NCBI RefSeq assembly: GCF_943734655.1
Contig: NC_071355.1
Location: 90,739,449-90,803,448, forward strand
Source: Sabethes cyaneus
Lineage: Eukaryota > Arthropoda > Insecta > Diptera > Culicidae
DNA length: 64,000 bases
Direction: 5' to 3'
This document shows positions 30,047 to 41,250 of this stretch, one piece after another. A program made the position numbers and the translations under genes. The notes under the pieces were generated by a model, which searched no databases, was not told the DNA's origin, and saw nothing but the letters and a program-made list of their open reading frames with translations. Position 1 is the first letter of the stretch. Every line of letters begins with the position of its first letter.

Positions 30047-32419
30047 CACATAGGAGTATTTGCCCCAAAAAGCTGGCCAAAATTCTAAATTGCTTCTTTC
30101 CAGTCGTTATTGATAAAACATGATCAGAAATTAAATATTTCCCAACTCTGCATATGAAGTTAAAGAAATTGCCAACTAATCCCCTGTAAAGTTCAATTCG
30201 TATCTTTCTCTTATATTTATAAAAAACCGATTAAGAACATAACGATTTATTAGGTGTTGGGATGTGTGTATGTATGTATGTGAGCTAGTACAGGTGTATG
30301 TGTGATGTAAAAGTGTATGTATGTATGTAAATGTGTAGGTGTGTACAGTGCTGTTAATATTCATCAGCATAACGTTCAAACTTCTGGATTATCAGTCTAC
30401 CTTGCATTGAAAATCTGCTTGCTTTGATCAAACGTACATAATAACTATATACAGCAAGCATGAACCTCATGCACGAGAATATAGAATATCAGCGCCCTGT
30501 GATATTGTAACAAACTGATATTCACGTTTGAGCAGTGAAAATCAATAAAAAAAATTTATGTTGTTATTTAGCATCTATTGCGTTCAGCTGTTGGACATAA
30601 GATTTTTCTTTTCATTTACTGCATTTAAAATTGTTTTTTTCCTGAAGTGAATATCACCTTCTGGGTTTGAAAATCACTTTCTGCTGTTCTATTTTCACGA
30701 TATATTGAACTTGTATACTATGATGAAAATCACTGTGCAGTTGTACATACGAAACTCAGAGGCATAAAAAACAATGTATGCTAAGAAAAAAGATTTTCTG
30801 TTTTGTTTGAAATTCAGTGATAATTAAAGGCCCTGGGTGTGTACGTATACGTATAGAAGCATCACATTCTAGTCTTCTGTTTCATAGTCGCTGCATTTCT
30901 CATATTCTTCAGTTTGAAATTGATTTGCCTCCAACATCTTCAACGTTTCGGTCGAAAAAGGTTTACTTTTTTTCTTGGTATCGGCCTTGAGCTACTAAGC
31001 AATGGATCCGAATTAAGCAGAAGTCTATTCAAAACATCTCTGTTGCATTGTATTCTTGAAAATTTCCCACCAAAGTTTTATTTAGTACAGTATATTGTTT
31101 TTTATTAAGAATAATTTAAACATGCATACTATGAGAATAAAAGGAATTTAAAATTAACTAAGCCCATCATGTACTTTCTCGAATCACTCTAGAAGTCGAT
31201 GGCAAACCCAATAGAAGTCAAATCATATACCTTAATGACCAGAGCCGAATAACTTCCGTTAACCTCCACGAAAGTGGTCAGTTTACTGACCATCGGACGA
31301 TAGTCATTAATACGGTACATGTACGGTAACCATAATGAGGGTTCTCCGTAACATTGAATAACATCTTTTTCTCTATAAATGACTTTGAACGAGTGTGTGA
31401 AATGATTCAGGGCGAGACAAACGCAGACTGTGACTGTTGCCGGCGACCTGCAAATATGCCTTTCTTACCCCGTTCGAAAGGTGCCGGTCTTACTCCCAAG
31501 GCACGTTTTTTAAGAAGACGATTTTTATACATTTATTAATCATATTTCTACTTAAATCTCACTTATGAAAAACAATGCTAGCTAGAATATATAAAATCTT
31601 AAAATTTAGTTTGAAACTTCTTCTGAGAAATAAAGCTTAAAACCTACTCGCGAAAAGTTACAACGGGCTGCGCATCAGCGACACTCGCGTTTATTTTGTT
31701 TATTATTTTGATATTTTACGATTTATAGTAAGCTCGATCTGTTTTAAAACATCTGAAATAATAAATACAAATATGTTGAGTCTTTAATAACACAATTGAT
31801 TAATGCATTCTAGTAAAACTCTATGCGTGCTTGTCTTATCCCCTGTGCCGGTCTTACCCGCACGACTCCTACCTTAAAATAATTAAATGTCTAAAAAACG
31901 ACAAAGCGGAACCATGCGGAAGATTTTTCGATTCCACTATATTCTGTGATGTTTGACCTATCTGATGGTGATTGAAATTTTGCCGGGACATGCTCGGAAG
32001 GTTACTAAAACATTGATTAAAGTATTAAGATCTTACCACTATTTTGGGGTAATTTTCGTAATCACTATTCGTATCGAAGACATTCATTAATTTTATGCAA
32101 TTATACATGAAAACTATTGAATAACATCCTTCTTTGCTGATAAATACTTACCCATGGTGAATAGACACTATTTCACTCGGATTTTTAGGTTTTTGCACCA
32201 ACGAGCGGAAGAACGCATTTTAAAAGCGAAAAAATTTACTGCCGAATGGCATTCTAAATAGGCAGCTTGCTGAGCGAAGAAAAGCATAAATTCAGTTCAA
32301 AATCATACTAACGTGACTAGTAGACTATGCTGAGGTTACAGATACTACATATAAATAAAAATCATGCATTTCATATTTCGGACTTATGGCCAACTTTTTG
32401 GGCCAAATACTCCTATGTG
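30047..32419. mobile_element. 2.37 kb Transib-like nonautonomous element
   Basis: The ends CACATAGGAGTATTTGCCCC then AAAAAGCTGGCC and, reverse-complemented, CACATAGGAGTATTTGGCCC then AAAAAGTTGGCC are 32 bp inverted repeats (30 of 32 identical). A 5 bp duplication, CGCCG, lies at 30042-30046 and 32420-32424. Removing the insert restores LINE-B through FERRVLRTIFGG. From family knowledge, Transib elements start CAC, duplicate 5 bp and prefer CGNCG targets. No frame longer than about 65 codons is inside, so it cannot supply its own transposase. CACATAG departs from the usual CACWATG heptamer. Confidence 0.7.
30254..30345. repeat. GTAT-rich microsatellite
   Basis: Interrupted runs of TGTATGTATGTATGT and AGTGTATGTATGTATG inside the Transib-like element. 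Frames across it (THTFTYIHT-type) are periodic artefacts. Confidence 0.8.
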
Positions 32420-33960
32420 CGCCGTTCGAAAACTCCGATTGCTCGTAGGTCCTCTTACAGCTGTGTACACGATTCGTGCACGTAGAGGAAAACCGGCCTA
32501 ATTAGCGTTCGACCGCAAGTGTTTGTGATGTCCGTAGTAGGCCCGACCATCTTCTTGTCGAAATCCCCTGCGAGATTCGAATGGGTCCGACAATCCACCC
32601 GAGATTCTCACACAGCACTGTATCGCATCCATCGTAGCCAAGATAAATCTAGCAAGCTTACCCGGAAAGCCGTTTTCGTCCAAAATTTCCCATAGCTCTT
32701 ATCGGTTTACACCATCATATGCGACTTTGAAATTGATGAACAGATGATGCGTGGGTACTCGCAAGTCCCGACACTTCTGGAGGATCTTCCGCAGGGTGAA
32801 GATTGATGGTCCGTTGTAGACCGTCCCTCCATGAAGCCGACCTGGTAACTTCCCACAAATCTATTGGCGATAGTCGATGGAAGATGACTTGGGACATCAC
32901 TTTGTAGGTGGCATTCAGGATAGTGATCGCTTGGTAGTTCTCGTAATCCAGCCTTTCGCCTTTTCGCCTTTCTTGTAGATAGGACATATAACCCCATCTT
33001 TCCACTCCTCCGGTTGTCGTTTCGTATCCCAAATCTTGGCAATCAGTTGATGCAGATAACCGACCATTCCGGGTCCATTTTAAAAAGTTCCGCTCCAATG
33101 CCATCCTTTCCCGCTGCTTTGTTGTTCATCAGCCGCTGGATGGCTTCTTTAACTTCCCTTATCGATGGGGGTGACACATCTTCGTTGCTTGCTACACCAA
33201 TGTGGTCACATCCTCCGCTATCATGGTCTTCCGCCTGCACACCATTCAGGCGTTCATCGTAGTGCTGCTTCCAGCTTTCGATCACCGCACGGTCGTCAGT
33301 CAAGATACCTTAATTTGCGCATTCGGGGGATGATCGGCCACCACTCGACCACCCGCTTCTGCATCTCGCCCATCACTATAAAAGCTGTTTCCAGCTCGTG
33401 TGTATTGCCGCAGGTCTGGTACATGGTATGACCATCTCTATACGTACGTACCATCGTTCCTTTCTAGTATACCTCCTGCAGCGCTTCACTTCTTTAGAAA
33501 GCACGTGGGTACTTCCGAGGAAATTTAGAGACCGACAGTTCCATGTTCCTTATTCCCAAACGTTAGTCTGTTTTTGTCGCCTGGGTCTTTGCCGGTGGTT
33601 CCGATTAGAATTATTATTAGTTACGGTGTCCATTGCTTTGGGTTTTCAGTGGTTTAGGCTTGCAAAGCCTGCAGCCAACCCCACAGTATCGCCAGAGGGC
33701 CAACGTAGCTCGAAAGAGCCCTGCTCCCCTATCAGCATACGACCTTGGTTTCCACCGGGGTTGGTTACCCGATCTCCACCGAGGTTGCTCGTATCCCGGC
33801 TGGTACCCCGAGGAGGTAGGGATAAGAGTTGCTGGGTAAGAAGCTGTGGACCACTGTGGGGTCTATTTTATATCCAATACGTTAGGCACCGATTGTACGC
33901 ATTACCCAGCCGTGTACAAGTCTAATGAGCTTAACATTGACTTTAAAAGCATTCTTTTTA

Positions 33961-34194
33961 TTAATATTATTAAAAAAAATAGTTTTCGAAGAAATTCAGC
34001 CAACTAGCGCAGTTCGTATTTCGGCCTTCTGTGATTTGGCTAAATAGCCGTTCGTAATTTGACCAAATACAATTTTGACCAACTGTGACAGTGATGTGAT
34101 GTGATTTCTGCCGGGGGCTACCCCGCTGTAGCTGACACTTCCAACGGCGGATCGCTCGCAATAGTTTTCGAAAAGACTTCTTGGCATATTCATT
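33961..34194. other. junction sequence, no gene
   Basis: Short interval between the LINE-B 5' end and DD37E copy 2. A TGACAGTGATGTGATGTGAT word is the only notable feature. Confidence 0.4.
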
Positions 34195-35060
34195 TCATTC
34201 AACTTCAATTCCATAATCGTATGCGCGCACCTTCCGCTAAACTCCACTCATAAGGTTCTGTATAACATCTAGCTGCAGCTTCTTCTGTACGGAAACCCAG
34301 TTTTTCTTCATGTCTTCCTCAGCTTTGGCCTCCTTGGGATGCTTCCGTAGTGCCGGCTTCATAATGGCCCAGTATTTTTCGATGGGCCTAAGTTCCGGTG
34401 CGTTGGGAGGGGCTCCCTACTAGCACGGTTGTTACAAAGTTGTTGTGGAAACCGAAATATGGCTGATTTTAGTTGTAATTCGGTTGCTTCAACTAAATGG
34501 GCCTAAAGTGTGCTACTTGGGTTGGGTGCGAAAAGTGACCCCGTTGGCTTCGTACCACTCCAGAACACCCTTCGAATAGTGGCACGAAGCTAGATACGGC
34601 CAAAAGATCGTTGGGACCTCGTGTTGCTTCAATAGTTATAGTTTATAGTCCCGGTTACGAACGACGCACACCGTTTGCCACATGAGCAGATCGCTTGCCA
34701 AATCATGTATTTCTTGGCAAACTTTGAAAGTTTCTGCTTCCTTACTTCCTCCGGAGCATCAAACTTGTACTGGATGGTGCAGAATAATAAGTCCGGAAGT
34801 CCGCCTTGACGTAAGTCTCATCATCCATGATGAAACAATGAGGCTTCGTCAGCATCTGGGTGTACAGTTTCTGGGCCCGTGACTTTCCCACCGTATTTTG
34901 CCGTTCGTCACGATTTGGACCTCCCTCCCGGTCCTTGACTCTCTAAACGAAAGACTGGGACAGATTCAACTTTTTTTCCACATCCGTGACCGAAGCATTG
35001 GGATTCCTCTTAAACGCTTTCACGACACGCTTGTGATCCTGATCGCTAATAGGGTAAGGA
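34195..35060 (-). pseudogene. DD37E Tc1/mariner transposase relic (copy 2)
   Basis: On the minus strand from 35060: DQDHKRVVKAFKRNPNASVT, DVEKKLNLSQSFV (helix-turn-helix), a stop, KSRAQKLYTQMLTKPHCFIM leading into DDETYVKADF (first catalytic Asp), a diverged part, LASCHYSKGVLEWYEANGV (second Asp changed; DLASCH is YLASCH), then after a MITE (34423-34528) NAPELRPIEKYWAIMKPALR (third catalytic Glu) and EEDMKKNWVSVQKKLQLDVI. Several shifts; not functional. The family is about 340 residues. Confidence 0.8.
34423..34528. mobile_element. about 106 bp MITE in DD37E copy 2
   Basis: The left end reads CCCTACTAGCACGGTTGTTA and the right end, reverse-complemented, CCCAAGTAGCACACTTTAGG. A second member lies at 45071-45177 in the opposite orientation with the same order of words (GTTGCAACC-like, ACTAAAATCAG/ACTGAATTTAG, CCACAAC). 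It splits the transposase between FRTQPK-like and PPNAPELRPIE. Confidence 0.6.
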
Positions 35061-36394
35061 ACGAGTTAAGCAGTGTTACCTATTTTAATCAGTTGAACAT
35101 AAATGATCCGAAAATGCACTTTTTTATTCATATTTTCAAAATCTTTTGATAGGATCATCTTCACAAATCACTTAACCATACATTTCATTCACACAAACAC
35201 AATTTACTGGGTTTCCGACAAGAAATATAATGAATTAAAAATTGTTGTCCAAAAACGTACATTTTTCAGCTGCTCTTCAGCAATCGCCACCTCGCTACTA
35301 ACGAATTCATCAAATTTTCAGCACTGATTACAACCACTCTGAAAGTCAAGCACTCAATTGTCACATACCATATTATTCAGTCTCTTTTTTCTATTATCTA
35401 AGGCTTTGTCACTAGCCAAAAGTTTTATTATTTTCTAACAAAACTGAAAACAAATTCTGAATTGACGGAACCTGTTCACCACTAGCAGCAGCTGCAGCAC
35501 AACTGATGAGCTATCGTGTTGCCAAGACACTGTTTCGGTTCTGGAAATAAGAATTTTAAGTTTGAAATTAACTGAAACCTCCTATGGTGAAAACGTGGTT
35601 CAATACTTTCAAGAGAAATGTATGTTCATAATTAATTTTTCTTTATTAAAAACAACACAAAAGACAGCTTTTTCAATAATTTTCGAAGATTTTCTCAGTG
35701 ATTCAATAAAGCAACGATGTGTTTCAATGTTATTTGCTTTGACAACACTGTTCTAAGCGGATCGTTTGTACTGCTATATGTTTACCTCTTTTGTTCTCCC
35801 ACCATCCTTATGAACAGCGAGTGAGACGTCAAACTCGCAGTTTCCCATAAGAAAACCAGAGAATAAAAGAGACGACGAATACCGTTTGCCGAACGGTGCG
35901 GTGAGTGTATGCCCCGATAAACAATTTAGACAGATGGCATTTTACGCATCTATGCCGATACGCTATGCCGATTACGCATCAGATGCCGATTAGTAGGTCG
36001 CGGATAGGAACGCGAACTTACTGAATAGGGGGAAAAGTTCGAGGGATTTTTTAACGGGACGTAAAAAAAATCAGATTTCAGGATTGCTTAAAATAGCACC
36101 TTGCGGGTTAAAATGGGTTCGGTGTGTTCAAAATTAGTTCCGCCGCTCCAACTTTTAAAGCGAAAAATCAAAAGTTTAGCTCAACAATAGTGTCTTCCAA
36201 TGGTAACAGCTTGAAGAACTAAAGATAGCAAGAAGATTGGTATGCTGATATCCCCCACTTAGTCAACCCATCGCTTGTAATAAGGTAATACAATCAGTGA
36301 CCCGCTTAGACTGCTTAAAACTAGTTCTTTACCCTACAGTATCAATTCTGACTGCATTTCTCCTTTCGTTCGATGCTCAGAGTTTAAAGTTTCG
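35061..36394. other. no recognised gene
   Basis: AT-rich sequence with unsupported short frames (34898-35149, 35103-35327, 35562-35756 plus). No TIR pairs, arrays or family motifs were found. Confidence 0.45.
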
Positions 36395-36583
36395 TTAAAT
36401 CACGCGACTCACCGTTGACTGCACGATTCCGAGTTGTTCTCCGATGTCCCGATGCGATGAGAGAGTTGAGGATTTTCCAGGTGCTAGCGCAAAATCAATT
36501 CGCGACGTTGCTTTACGGATGACACCATTTTTTCCAACTTTCGAAAAATTGACAGCGATTAAAATACAGTGTAAACAATACAC
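36395..36583 (-). pseudogene. Tc1-like transposase N-terminal scrap
   Basis: The minus strand ends with HRDIGEQLGIVQSTVSRVI, a helix-turn-helix of the kind found at the N-terminus of Tc1/mariner transposases (R-D-I-A-x-x-L-G-h-x-x-S-T-V-x-R-V-I). Nothing downstream continues the protein. Sequence just upstream (ACAGTGTAAACAATACAC) looks like a Tc1-type end. About 60 codons remain. Confidence 0.5.
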
Positions 36584-36599
36584 TCTAAACTACTTCTAC

Positions 36600-39500
36600 T
36601 CAAATTTTCAAAAAATGGAAAATTTTCTACTGCGTTTTTTCGTGATGGAGTTTAAAGTGGGGCACTCTTTATCGGCGATACTATGTAATGAAAGGATAAA
36701 ATGAGTGGTTTATCTCATTTATTAAAATGGCGATGTCCTTAGTTGGTGCAATTACCGTATAATTATACCAATTAACGCCACCTAAACACAAGGTGGGATT
36801 CTAGATTTTCTAGAAATTGTGCTAAGAATCAATACGTCGAAAAACGAACATGTGAGAAATTGAGGCTCAAGAAATGACAACCACGGTCTTCTTAAAACCA
36901 TCTATGCCTATTTTTTATTTTAAAACATTGTAACTTTTCTTTTGTTCAGTCTGAACGTCTCAGGGCGGACATAAGTCAATGCGGAGAACAAGCGAGCACG
37001 TGGAAAAGAATATAGCAGGGCTCTATGATCAAATATGATGAAAAGATAATGTAATTCACTAGATACAACGAATTTATTCAAATATCGTTTGGCGTCAGGA
37101 TGGGAAAGGGTTTTTGGATGGTTGTATACCTCAACGTAGCTGTGTCGTAGCTCCTCCGAAGTCTGCTCAGGGTGGTGAATTTTAGCTGTGCTGCCACCTC
37201 GTGGCCGGGTGGTGTCTAGAACAGCCGTCTCAATCAATCTGGTGGGCGGCGGGAATCCAACTTCGCTGGCCGCCTTTAGCCGCCGGTGATACCGTTGAAG
37301 GCCTCGTTCACAGGTCGCTGGTTGGTTCGAATCTCGAGGGGTCCCGCAGTCTGCCAGTGAAATACGGAACACAAAAGAATCCGCGTCCGCGATCGTAGCC
37401 GGGTGATTTGCACGGGCCAACGGGAACGGGAAGGCACTAGATGCGGTCACTCACACACTTGGCTCACTTTTTAATTTTTGTCGTCACCTGGCGAAAATTT
37501 ATACTTTTATAAAATGACGCGACTTGGTTCGGTCTATGGTTGTTACCAGAAAGAAGGCCGTCCGCAGGGCAGACGGCGTATTTATCCAACTCCGCCCAAT
37601 TTTGCAAGTCATGCTGACATCTCGCGTAGCTGTCAACGTTGGTCCACTGACAGGCGGGCAGTTGCGTCAATGTATACGGTTTTTGTCGGAGTTGATATGG
37701 AGGGGTATTAGGAGCGGGATTGGGATTTTATTTGAATTTAAATTTAAATTAGGTATATTTAACTCAAGAAAGGTAATTAGAATAGAATTTTAGTTTTAAA
37801 GCAAAATTTTTATTTTAATTAGATTTTAATTATTTAAATTAGAAAACATATTGGATTAATCAATTAGATGAATTAGATTTAGTTTATAATACAAAATATA
37901 GGAATTTAAATGAAAAATTTAGCTCTCGTGCATTGTGACCTACGATTAAGGGGTTACAACATCATTCGGTGAAGTTATGGTTCAAGTCATAATTAGTGAT
38001 TATAGCATTTCTGCGTTTCACAAACAGCGGATTAACTCAAATAACAAGCATCATTATTCATTGCAAAACTTCTTTTTCATTTGTTTTGCATTATGTGTTC
38101 ATGTCATTTTTTAAAATAAATGAGCTTCAGCTTCCCAAAACTTTCTCATTGCAAGACAGAGCCGTGGGTGTTCTATTTATTCTTACAGGAGAGTATCAAA
38201 TAAGAAAAATCAGACATCCGGAATGACGGGATGTAAAATTGAAATTGAAAAACCTGTTTCCTGTTTCGCAAAACTATGAAGTTCCGCGAACATATGAATT
38301 TTCATCTTCTTTCGACCAGACCGACGACGCAAGATTCTGCCTGGCTTCGAGCGTGCTGCTTCGGGTAAATATTCATGATATTGGAAAAACGGAGTGAAAA
38401 ATAGAAAGTTCTTTCGACATTTTCGCCATCTCATGTATCATTTTTATTGGTGCTTCGTTCGCGGCGGATTCCGGCAGACTTTACTAGCTCGCTAGCTGCT
38501 AGCTTCTTGACGTTGGAGCGGAAAACCATTACTCGCTTGCTACATCGTATGCATGGATGCGTTATGCATATTTCATTCCCGACAAATGTTGAAAATATTT
38601 TATGAGCGAATAGCAATGTAGCGTTGCGTCTTCTTTTGATACCGAAAGATTAAAATCTCACATGAAAAATCAGCTTCGTAACTTAATATACATAGCGTAA
38701 CGAGTTGGACTGCGCATAGATGTGGCAATATGGCATGGTCTTTGAACATTTTTGCGTTTCATTTGTTTGCTCGAGCGTGGAAGTTGTAGTTTTCTAGTCG
38801 AGTCGGCTTCATGCTAATCCTAAGAAAATGCGGTATTTACTGGTAAGGCTAATCAAAATAATAATCATAAAAGCTATGTTTTGTGAGTTGTACGAATGTA
38901 TAAGTGATATGCATAATGGTACTATCAAAAGCCTTGCAGTTCAGCTTTCATAGCTTATCTTAGCAATGAAATGTTACAAATAACCGCATAGGTATATGTT
39001 TAATTGAATACGCTGAATGTTTACCAACAATCGCCACGTTGTCACTATAATAGGAATTTACGATGAGCAAGGTAAGCCACTGAAGCGTAACTCCAAACCC
39101 GTAGATACGGATCAGCAATAAATAGAATACCACCGATCAATCATTGTGATGGCGGTAGGCGAAACTTCGCCACTGCTATGTAGAAAACATTTAATTAGCC
39201 AGATGATTTCTCTGTTTCTCTCTGCTCGCACATAGAAACGTATACAAAGGTAAACATTTTCACCCAATAGAATAGTGATTTCATGCTGGCCTTCTACTAG
39301 GATAGTGCACGTAGCAAATGGTGCACAATTTCCGGTCTACATCAAAAGGTAGAAAATCTTATCTATCATCATTGTTGATTATCGTCTTTACCACTGTGCA
39401 GGTATTTAAACAGCAATCAATAGTAAGTGACGTACATCCATCGATCGGATATTATATTTTTGTACCTTTTATGAGAAATGAACAATAGAGGCACAATCAT

Positions 39501-40370
39501 TCGCATTACTCTGATTGATGAAATAGAAACAAATAAAAATCATTTTTGCTGGTAACTTTATTTTAAGCAATGAAAGAATGATTTTTCAATATTCCAACAC
39601 CTCATATAAATTGTAAGCAGTTTCTGACGCTAGCGTTCAAAAAATCCTTGCCTATTCACGGATACGATAGGCGTTCCAACCAGAAATCCTTAAAGTATCA
39701 TGTGGTATAATTAATACCGATTCAGCACTTGCCATATACACACGTACACCTTTAACTTTACCACTGTACAGAGGGCTAAGATTCCATTTTACTCTAGATA
39801 TACCAACAGTGATAATATCAATATTTACCTGGCACAATAAATACATCAATCACACGGAGATCCAAACGTGCATTTCAGGAAAATCCCTTCGCGTAGGCGG
39901 AAACACCGCACGTCCGTGTCTGCTGTCGGTGCCGGTCGGCTTAAGAATCTAATTCATCTTTGTCATACTTGCCGCATAATAATGACTAGCTGTACGAGAG
40001 TACGCCACCGGCCCGGCAGGAACCGGGTACGCCTAAAGGCTTTGAGTAGGTTCCCGTGGAACGATGAATTATTATCGTTATATAGAATAACATACATATA
40101 AATCTGTTATTTAAATGGATTTATTGTTTGTTCAACGCACTGAGAAGGTTCGCATTTGTCTCAGTAGTTCATTTCACTGTATATGTCGGTTGGGTTACAT
40201 TATTGTTATCTGAATTTGTTTGTTTCAATAGTCCATATTCACATTTTCATAGCATTAACTATAAAAGAAACACGTTTTGTTTCAAAACATTGACATTTAA
40301 AATAATATTTTCTCATTAGAGCGTGAATGTTGAACTTCTTTTAAGTCTGGAAAATATTTGTTTGTGTTTT
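36600..40370. other. no recognised gene; weak promoter-like motifs near 37310-37515
   Basis: The 176-codon minus frame at 36920-37450 has a GC-rich first half and AT-rich second half and matches no family. In the same place the plus strand has GGTTCGAATCTC (a perfect pol III B box word, 37316-37327) and the minus strand has TTTTATAAAA near 37510. These may be the remains of a retroelement promoter, but no A box, LTR or body could be tied to them. 37740-37920 is an ATTTAAATT-rich stretch. 39890-40050 is a GC-rich patch with no match. Confidence 0.35.
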
Positions 40371-40985
40371 TTTACGTAGGACTACGTCTTAATGCAGGGT
40401 GTCATTCAATAATTCACGTTCTAGTTACCGTTACGAAAATATGAAAGAATTTAAATGCTAATAGCTCTGCCAATAATGACAGGATTTTCATGGTTTGGAT
40501 ACCGATCGACTCATAACAGATGTAGCAACTAAGTGGTTGCTATTATAATTTTCTTTTTTAATCACGAATGAGTGAAAATTAACGAAAAGTTTCAAGGTCC
40601 AATATTCCCATACGTTTTCTTAGTGATCGTCTTGCTTCACAGGCAGGGACGACAGTTACAGCTTTATGCATACTGCTTCTGTTTACCGTGATTTCGACTA
40701 CTTTACCTTTAGAAAAAAAAGTGACAAAGTACCTCGTCCCAATAGGTAGAAAATACTTTACGACGATCAAACTTATAATAATTGATATCTGTACTTGAGA
40801 TGTACGCCAGAAAAAGTGATAAAGTCCTCTCGTACTTACAATAGGACCGCTATTAACCTAGACCGATTTGATCTCTGTGGTAGGGAAGTGTGATAAGTCT
40901 CCTCATCCCAATTAAAATTTTTGGGACCGCGATAAACCTAGTCCAAGTTGGTGTCTAGAAAGTGAACAGTTATAGAAAAGCAAGC
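40371..40985 (+). repeat. palindrome-headed repeat family, copy a
   Basis: It starts with a GACGTAGGACTACGTC-type palindrome (ACGTAGGACTACGT at 40375-40388), then GGGTGTCATTC and AATGCTAATAGCTCTGCC, and later units containing CCTCGTCCCAATAGG, CCGCTATTAACCTAGACC and TTTGATCTCTGTGG. The same words in the same order occur at 51415-51700 and 52185-52830. No coding capacity. The nature of the element is unknown. Confidence 0.6.
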
Positions 40986-41050
40986 GACCAACCCTATCTT
41001 TCGCTCGATTGTATCCACATACTGCAAGAATTTTTTCAAAACTGATATCT

Positions 41051-41227
41051 TCGGATTTTTTTCTCGGCTTGATCAGTCTTAAAAAATGTCAAAAACGCGT
41101 TTGGCCTGTACATCCGACAGTTTCGATGATTTATTTAATCTTTTTCATCAAATCATCGAAACTGTCGGATGTATCACACTCGTTTTTGACATTTTATGAG
41201 ACTGATTCAGCCGAGAAAAAAATCCGA
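41051..41227. mobile_element. 177 bp hairpin MITE
   Basis: The arms of about 85 bases are inverted copies: TCGGATTTTTTTCTCGGC at one end, GCCGAGAAAAAAATCCGA at the other, with TGTCAAAAACG and CATCCGACAGTTTCGATGAT in both. The transcript of either strand would fold into a long near-perfect hairpin. It abuts the 3' tail of LINE-A copy 3. Confidence 0.85.
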
Positions 41228-41250
41228 GAATTAAATCCCAACAGCCGACA

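Larger units (their letters stand above)
29640..33960 (-). pseudogene. LINE-B retrotransposon copy 2, split by two elements
   Basis: Read leftward from about 33960: a 5' untranslated part, a short frame with WNCRSLNFLGSTHVLSKEV (endonuclease start), CGNTHELETAFIVMGEMQKR, then DDRAVIESWKQHYDERLNGV, the pre-RT linker EVKEAIQRLMNNKAAGKDGI, IWDTKRQPEEWKDGVICPIY, NYQAITILNATYKVMSQVI, MDAIQCCVRISGGLSDPFES and an RQEDG box. A deletion has removed the catalytic FADD region. A Transib-like element sits inside FER|RVLRTIFGGVQ (30047-32419) and a foldback MITE inside RARWQDQ (29700-29806). Multiple stops and shifts. This copy retains endonuclease sequence absent from LINE-B copy 1. Confidence 0.8.

Noticed and set aside
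36920..37450. 176-codon minus-strand frame as a host gene
   Set aside because: Composition changes abruptly half way, no family is recognisable, and no splice or start signals support it.
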